Source: UBA6115 sp050953005 (GTDB lineage: Bacteria; Bacillota; Clostridia; Christensenellales; Aristaeellaceae). From it: a DNA stretch of 64,000 nt. Position numbers and translations under genes: made by a program. The notes under the pieces are model-generated. The model did not search any database. It worked only from the letters and a program-made list of their open reading frames with translations, and was not told where the DNA came from. The DNA is taken from assembly GCA_050953005.1 (NCBI GenBank), contig JBMNLV010000006.1, positions 62,001-126,000 of the forward strand. The letters are read 5' to 3'. This document shows, piece by piece, positions 18,901-27,900 of this stretch (position 1 is the first letter of the stretch; each line of letters begins with the position of its first letter).

Positions 18901-21900
18901 ACAGACCTTTTGCCCGGTGAGATCGCGACCGGCACGCTGACGTATGACGTGACGCAGACGGATATTGACGCTGGCACGCCGATCACGAACAAGGCGACGG
19001 TGACGGCGGATCAGGACATCCCGACGACCGAAAAGACGGAGACGATCACGTTCGCGCAGCATCCCTTTGCCGTACTTACCAAGGAAGCGGATCAAACGGT
19101 ATGGAGAGACCCCGGTACGGTGACCTATACCTATAAGGTAACGAACACGGGCAACGTGACGCTGACGAATATAGCCGTGACAGACGACCTTCTTGGCACG
19201 GTCACGCTGAACAAGCAAAATCTTGAGCCCGGCGAGTTCACGACAGGCACGAAGACGTTTGACGTGACCACTGCTATGATCGACGCGGGCGTGCCGATCA
19301 CGAATATAGCCACCTTGGCCGCCGAACAGAGCATACCATTGACCCAGGTCTCGGAGACGATAACATTTATCGATGCGCCCAATGTCGAGATCATCAAGTA
19401 CGCGGATCAAGACGAGTTCATTGCCCCCGGTACGGTAACCTATACCTATCAGGTGAGGAATACGGGCAATGTGACGCTGACCGGCGCCTCGCTTTCCGAC
19501 AATAAGCTCAGTTCGGTGAACCTTGGTGCCGGTGTGACGCAGCTCGCGCCCGGCCAGATCGTGAGAATCACGGAGACCTATCAGGTTACGCAGGCGGACA
19601 TCGACGCGGGCACGCCAATTACCAACGTGGCGACTTTCAAATGCAACGAGCTTGCTGACCAAACTGCCACAGAGACGATCACCTTTGTGCAGACCCCCAA
19701 GGCGCAGGTGACGAAGGAAGCCGATCAAAGGGTGTGGTCGTCGCCCGGCACGGTGACATACACATACACGGTGAAGAATACGGGCAACGTGACGCTGACG
19801 GATGTAAAGGTCGCGGACGACAAGCTGGGCACAGTGGCAGAGAATGTCACGATCGGCGTAGGCCAGACCGGGACGTTTACGAAGACGTATAACGTGACGC
19901 AGTTGAATATCGACGCGGGCACGCCGATCACGAACAAAATGACGGTGACGGCGGCCCAGAACAACTTCCCGACGACCGAGACGACGGAAACGATCACGTT
20001 CACGCTGTCGCCCGGGGTGAAGATAGAAAAGAGCGCGGACAGGGCGACGTTTGCGGACGTTGGCGAAGAGATCGAATACACGGTCAAAGTGACAAACACG
20101 GGCAACGTGACGCTTCCCGGTGTACAAATCATAGACAGCCTTGTAGACCTGGAGACGGCGACGCCGACGGAATCATTGAACGCGAACGGCAAGCTGGACG
20201 TTAATGAGCAATGGACGTATGTGTACACGTATACCGTGAAACAGGACGACATGAACGCGGGTTTCATAACGAACAGCGCCAGGATCCCGAACCCTGACAA
20301 TCCCGGCGGAAGCCCTGACGATCCCGTCGCGAGCCATACATTGCAGGGCGAGCAGGATATCCGCGCCACGCTGACGAAGGCGGCTGATCCCGAAGTCGTT
20401 GATGAACCCGGGCTGGTGACCTATACCTATACGGTGACGAACCCGGGCAACGTGACGCTGACGAATATAGTCTTGACAGATGACCTTCTTGGCGCGGTCA
20501 CGCTGGACAAGCAGGATCTTGATCCTGGCAAGGTCGCGACAGGCCAGCTGACGCATGACGTGACGCAGGCGGAGATCGACGCGGGCGCAGCGATCACGAA
20601 CGTGGCGACGCTGACAGCGGACCAGGGCATTCCGGAGACCAAGGACAGCGCGACGGTCACGTTTGACCGGACCACCGCGCTGACAGTGGAAAAGAGCGCG
20701 AACGTGAGCGGATTCTCCCAGGCCGGAGAGGCGATCACTTACACGGTCAAAGTGAAGAACACGGGCAACGTGACGCTTGAGAATGTTGTAGTGACAGATA
20801 GCCTTGTGCCGCTGGTGGCAACGATGCGGGAGGAGTCTGTGGATGACAACGGGAAACTGGATGTAGGCGAGACGTGGGAATATACGTACACGTATACCGT
20901 GAAACAGTCGGATATTGACGCAGGGTATGTCAGGAACAGCGTGAAGGTGTCGCACCCGCACATTTCCGATAAGGTTGCCGAATTGAATATCACGGGCACC
21001 CGGACTCCATTGGCCGAGGTGTCGAAGACGGCGAGTCCCAAGACGCTGAACAAGCCGGGCAATGTGACGTATACATACGTAGTGACGAACACGGGCAACG
21101 TGACGCTGACGAATGTGAAGGTCGCTGACGACAAGCTTGGCGTAGTGGCAGAGAATGTCACGCTTGACGTAGGCCAGAGCAAGACGTTTACGAAGACGTA
21201 CAGCGTGACGCAGATGGATATCGACGCGGCCCCGATGATCAAGAACATAGTGACGGTGACGGCGGACCAGTCCATTCCTGAGACCAGAGCTGAAGAGACA
21301 GTCACATTAACGCGGACCCCCGGCATGAAGGTGACGAAGAAGGCGAACAAGATGAACTTCACGTCGGTGGGCGAAACGATCACCTACACGGTCATCGTGG
21401 AGAACACGGGCAACGTGACGCATGAGAACGTTGTAGCGGAAGACAGCCTGACGGACCTGTCGAAGGTAACGCCTGTCGAGTCAGTGAGCGCGAACGGGAA
21501 GCTTGACGTAGGCGAGACGTGGACGTATGAGTACACGTATACCGTGAAGCAGTCGGACATGAACGCGGGCGTCATCGCGAACAGCGCGAGCGCGAGCAGC
21601 ACGCAGGTTCCCGAGGATGACCCGGGCGCTCCGAGCGCGGATCATAACCTTCCGGGCGTTCAGGTCGTGTCGGCCGCGGTGAAGAAGGAAGCGGATCAGA
21701 CGGTATGGGCAAAGCCCGGCAGAGTGACCTATACCTACAAGGTAAAGAACACGGGCAACGTGACGCTGACGGGCGTCGCGGTGACAGATGATATCCTGCA
21801 AAGCGGGGTAACGCTGGACAGTACAGACCTTTTGCCCGGTGAGATCGCGACCGGCACGCTGACGTATGACGTGACGCAGACGGATATCGACGCTGGCGCG

Positions 21901-24900
21901 CCGATCACGAACAAGGCGACGGTGACGGCGGATCAGGACATCCCGACGACCGAAAAGACGGAGACGATCACGTTTACGCAAAACTCCAGGCTGGAGCTGA
22001 GCAAGAAGGCGTCCCGGACGACGTATCGCGCCGTGAATGAAATGATCGAGTACACGGTGGAACTGTCGAATACCGGCAACGTGTCAATCCTCAACGCGAG
22101 CATCACGGACACGATGGCCAATCTGACGATCGGCACTTATACGCATGTCGCGAAGGACGGAACGAACACCCCTGTAACGTATGGAACCACAGCGAATCTG
22201 CAGCCGGGCGACAAGCTGGTGCTGAAGGCTTCGTACAAGATATCGCAGGACGATCTGGACAATGGATTTGTGAGAAACGTGGCGGCCGGCAGCGGCTATT
22301 TGCCAGACTCTGCCAATCCGACGCAGCCTGATATGACCAAACCTGTGACACCGTTTGGTTCGGGTGAAGTCACAGTGAATGCGGAGCAGTATCGCCTGGC
22401 TTCAGTGACCAAGATTGCCAATCAGAAGACGTTCACAAAGCCTGGCTCGGTGACCTATACCTATACGGTCACGAACATGGGGAATGTAACGCTGACGGAC
22501 TTGAAGGTGCATGACGACAAGATGCCCCTGCCCGGTTACGTGACACTGCAAGGTTCGACAACGCTTGCGCCCGGTGAGCGGAGAACAGGCACATGGATCT
22601 ATAACGTAACGCAGGAAGATATCGACGCGGGCGCGGATATCAAAAACATCGCGACAGTGACTGCGGATGAGGGGCTCCCGCCGACAACGCAGGCCAGCGA
22701 GATTATCCGATTCACGCAGACCCCCTCCGCTACAATTGAGAAGACGGCGGACAAGGATCAGACGAGTTTGCCCGGCCTGGTGACCTATACCTATACGGTC
22801 ACGAACACGGGCAACGTGACGCTGACAAATGTTGCGGTCGAAGACGATAAGCTGGGCGCGGTCACGCTCAGCAAGAATAAGCTCGCGCCGAATGAAACCG
22901 CGACAGGCAAGCTGATGTATGACGTGATACAGGAGGACATTGACAAGGGCGCGGACATTGAAAACACAGCGACTTTGACAGCTGAAGAAATCGCGCCTTT
23001 GACAGCCGTCTGGACGGTCACGATCGCTCAGAACCCCAAGCTATCGATCTCTAAGCAGCGCGAGTCGATCAATGGAGATGAGAACCAAACAACATACAGC
23101 GCTGCCGGCGATGTGGTCGCGTACACGGTAGCACTTGAGAACACGGGCAATGTGACGATCTACAACGCGGAGATCACGGACAATATGCCCGGGCTGACGA
23201 TCATCAGCTATATGCATGAGCCGGCGGGTGGAAATGCTGGTCCTGCAACCAATGGCGAAACGGTCCTTCTGCCGGGCGACAAACTGGTGATGAAGTCTTC
23301 GTATACGGTAACGCAGGCAGACCTGGACAGAGGCTATGTAAGGAACAGCGCGAGCGGCAGCGGCTATACGCCCGATCCGGAAAACCCGGCGCTGCCTGAC
23401 GTGAACAATCCTGCGTATCCGGCGAGTCCGAGCACAGTAAATGTGGACGCGGATCAAAACCCGAGTGCTGAGGTAACAAAGTCAGCGGATCAAGAGGATT
23501 GGACAGCGCCCGGCACAGTGACGTATACGTACACGGTGACAAACAAGGGCAACGTGACGCTGACGAATGTTGCAGTAAATGACAACATACTTGGCGCAGT
23601 GACGCTTGACAAGACAACAATTGGCGTAGGGGAGAGCGCGACAGGCGAACTGACCTATCAGGTAACCCAGGACGACATTGACCAGGGCGCTGCGATTGTG
23701 AACGTGGCGACAGTGACTGCCAAGCAGAACATCCCGGCGACGAATGCGGAAGAAAAGATCACATTTACACAGACGCCCAAGGCATCGGTGACGATAAACG
23801 CGAACAAAACGGAGTGGATAGCGCCCGGCCTGGTGACCTATACCTACACGGTGACAAATACGGGCAATGTGACGCTGACGAATGTTGCAGTAGATGATGA
23901 CAGGCTTAATGACGTTCCGCTGCTCAAGACAATGCTTGCAGTGGGTGAGAGCACAACAGGCAAGCTGACATATTACGTGACGCAGGCGGATATGGACAAA
24001 GGCACGCCGATTAAAAACGAGGCGACTGTGAGCGCGGCTCAGAATATCCCTGAAGCCAAAGCGATCGAAACGATTACGTTTAAGCAATCGCCCCAGGCAG
24101 AGGTTTCAAAGGGTGCGGACAGGGATATATTCGCAAGGCCGGGCAAGGTGACCTATACCTATATCGTCAGGAACTCGGGCAGCGTGACGCTGACCAATCT
24201 GGAGGTGAATGACGATAAGCTTGGTCCTGTGACGCTGAATAAGACGACGCTGGGCATTGGCGAAGTAGCGGTTGGCCAGCTGACCTATAACGTGACGCAG
24301 GCGGACATCGACAAGGGCACGCCGATTGAGAATGTGGCGACAGTAAGCGCTGCTCAGGCCATCCCTGAGACCAAGACGAGCAAGACGATCACGTTTACGC
24401 AGACGCCCGGCATGGCGGTGAGCAAGCGCCAGGTATCGGTTAACGGAGACACCGCGCAAATCAATGCAATGGCCGCGGGCGACGAGATCGCCTACGAGGT
24501 CGTCGTGACGAACGCGGGCAACGTGACGCTGACAAATGTCACTGTGACGGACAGCCTGGCGGATCTGACGCTGGTGACGCCGGCAGAGTCCAAGACCGCG
24601 GACAGCAAGCTGGAAGTGGGCGAGACATGGACGTACGCGTACACCTACACGGTGACGCAGGCGGACATGGACGCCGGCGAGGTAAAAAACAGCGCCGCGG
24701 CGAGCGGCGAGGCGCCGAACCCTGACGACCCGTCGAATCCGAAGCCTGTGGAGCCAGATGCCCCGGACACGGTGGAAACACCGGTAACGCAGACGCCCGG
24801 GCTGACGATGAGCAAGACGGCGAACCCGATGACGTATCACGCTGCCGGCGATGTGATCACATATACCGTTGAAATGAAGAATACGGGCAATGTGACGGTT

Positions 24901-27900
24901 CTCAACGCGAAGATCACGGACACCAAGGCGGGCCTGACGAACATCAGCTACGCGCATGTCGCGGCTGACGGCACGCAGACCGGTGGAGTGTCCAACGGCG
25001 CAGTGCGGCTGCTGCCCGGCGAGAAGCTTGTGATGCAGGCCGAGTACGCAGTGACGCAGGCGGACCTTGACGCGGGCAGTGTGCTCAACAGCGCGAGCGG
25101 CAGCGGCCAGACGCCTGATCCGGGCGACCCATCGAATCCCGACCCGAACAAGCCTCCGGTGACGCCTGAAGAACCCGGCGAAGTGAATGTGCCGGCGACG
25201 CAGACGCCCGGCATGGCGGTGAGCAAGCGCCAGGTATCGGTTAACGGAGACACCGCGCAAATCAATGCAATGGCCGCGGGCGACAAGATTGCCTACGAGG
25301 TCATCGTGACGAACGCGGGCAACGTGACGCTGACAAATGTCACTGTGACGGACAGCCTGGCGGATCTGACGCTGGTGACGCCGGCAGAGTCCAAGACCGC
25401 GGACAGCAAGCTGGAAGTGGGCGAGACATGGACGTACGCGTACACCTACACGGTGACGCAGGCGGACATGGACGCCGGCGAGGTAAAAAACAGCGCCGCG
25501 GCGAGCGGCGAGGCGCCGAACCCTGACGACCCGTCGAATCCGAAGCCTGTGGAGCCAGATGCCCCGGACACGGTGGAAACACCGGTAACGCAGACGCCCG
25601 GGCTGACGATGAGCAAGACGGCGAACCCGATGACGTATCACGCTGCCGGCGATGTGATCACATATACCGTTGAAATGAAGAACACGGGCAATGTGACGGT
25701 TCTCAACGCGAAGATCACGGACACCAAGGCGGGCCTGACGAACATCAGCTACGCGCATGTCGCGGCTAATGGCACGCAGACCGGCGGAGTGTCCAACGGC
25801 GCAGTGCGGCTGCTGCCCGGCGAGAAGCTTGTGATGCAGGCCGAGTACGCAGTGACGCAGGCGGACCTTGACGCGGGCAGTGTGCTCAACAGCGCGAGCG
25901 GCAGCGGCCAGACGCCCGATCCGGGCGACCCGTCGAATCCTGACCCGAACAAGCCTCCGGTGACGCCTGAAGAACCCGGCGAAGTGAATGTGCCGGCGAC
26001 GCAGACGCCCGGCATGGCGGTGAGCAAGCGCCAGGTATCGGTTAACGGAGACACCGCGCAAATCAATGCAATGGCCGCGGGCGACAAGATTGCCTACGAG
26101 GTCATCGTGACGAACGCGGGCAACGTGACGCTGACAAATGTCACTGTGACGGACAGCCTGGCGGATCTGACGCTGGTGACGCCGGCAGAGTCCAAGACCG
26201 CGGACAGCAAGCTGGAAGTGGGCGAGACATGGACGTACGCGTACACCTACACGGTGACGCAGGCGGACATGGACGCCGGCGAGGTAAAAAACAGCGCCGC
26301 GGCGAGCGGCGAGGCGCCGAACCCTGACGACCCGTTGAATCCGAAGCCTGTGGAGCCAGATGCCCCGGACACGGTGGAAACACCGGTAACGCAGACGCCC
26401 GGGCTGACGATGAGCAAGACGGCGAACCCGATGACGTATCACGCTGCCGGCGATGTGATCACATATACCGTTGAAATGAAGAACACGGGCAATGTGACGG
26501 TTCTCAACGCGAAGATCACGGACACCAAGGCGGGCCTGACGAACATCAGCTACGCGCATGTCGCGGCTAATGGCACGCAGACCGGCGGAGTGTCCAACGG
26601 CGCAGTGCGGCTGCTGCCCGGCGAGAAGCTTGTGATGCAGGCCGAGTACGCAGTGACGCAGGCGGACCTTGACGCGGGCAGTGTGCTCAACAGCGCGAGC
26701 GGCAGCGGCCAGACGCCCGATCCGGGCGACCCGTCGAATCCTGACCCGAACAAGCCTCCGGTGACGCCTGAAGAACCCGGCGAAGTGAATGTGCCGGCGA
26801 CGCAGACGCCCGGCATGGCGGTGAGCAAGCGCCAGGTATCGGTTAACGGAGACACCGCGCAAATCAATGCAATGGCCGCGGGCGACAAGATTGCCTACGA
26901 GGTCATCGTGACGAACGCGGGCAACGTGACGCTGACAAATGTCACTGTGACGGACAGCCTGGCGGATCTGACGCTGGTGACGCCGGCAGAGTCCAAGACC
27001 GCGGACAGCAAGCTGGAAGTGGGCGAGACATGGACGTACGCGTACACCTACACGGTGACGCAGGCGGACATGGACGCCGGCGAGGTAAAAAACAGCGCCG
27101 CGGCGAGCGGCGAGGCGCCGAACCCTGACGACCCGTTGAATCCGAAGCCTGTGGAGCCAGATGCCCCGGACACGGTGGAAACACCGGTAACGCAGACGCC
27201 CGGGCTGACGATGAGCAAGACGGCGAACCCGATGACGTATCACGCTGCCGGCGATGTGATCACATATACCGTTGAAATGAAGAACACGGGCAATGTGACG
27301 GTCCTCAACGCGAAGATCACGGACACCAAGGCGGGCCTGACGAACATCAGCTACGCGCATGTCGCGGCTGACGGCACGCAGACCGGCGGAGTGGCCAACG
27401 GCGCAGTGCGGCTGCTGCCCGGCGAGAAGCTTGTGATGCAGGCCGAGTACGCAGTGACGCAGGCGGACCTTGACGCTGGCAGTGTGCTCAACAGCGCGAG
27501 CGGCAGCGGCCAGACGCCCGATCCGGGCGACCCGTCGAATCCTGACCCGAACAAGCCTCCGGTGACGCCTGAAGAACCCGGCGAAGTGAATGTGCCGGCG
27601 ACGCAGACGCCTGAGCTGACGATGAGCAAGACAGCGAACCCGATGACGTATCACGCTGCCGGCGATGTGATCACATATACCGTTGAAATGAAAAATACGG
27701 GCAATGTGACAGTCTTTAATGCGGAGATCACGGACACCAAGGCGGGCCTGACGAATATCAGCTACGCGCATGTCGCGGCTAATGGCACGCAGACCGGCGG
27801 AGTGGCCAACGGCGCAGTGCGGCTGCTGCCCGGCGAGAAGCTTGTGATGCAGGCCGAGTACGCAGTGACGCAGGCGGACCTTGACGCTGGCAATGTGCTC

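Noticed and set aside
24106..27771. A 1221-codon open frame antisense to the giant gene (and similar long antisense frames at 18559-20127 and 20173-21383).
   Set aside because: The frames repeat with the same 801-bp and 2922-bp periods as the sense repeats, are Arg/His-rich, and have no ribosome site or known domain. They arise from codon bias (acg, gtg, gac) in the sense strand.
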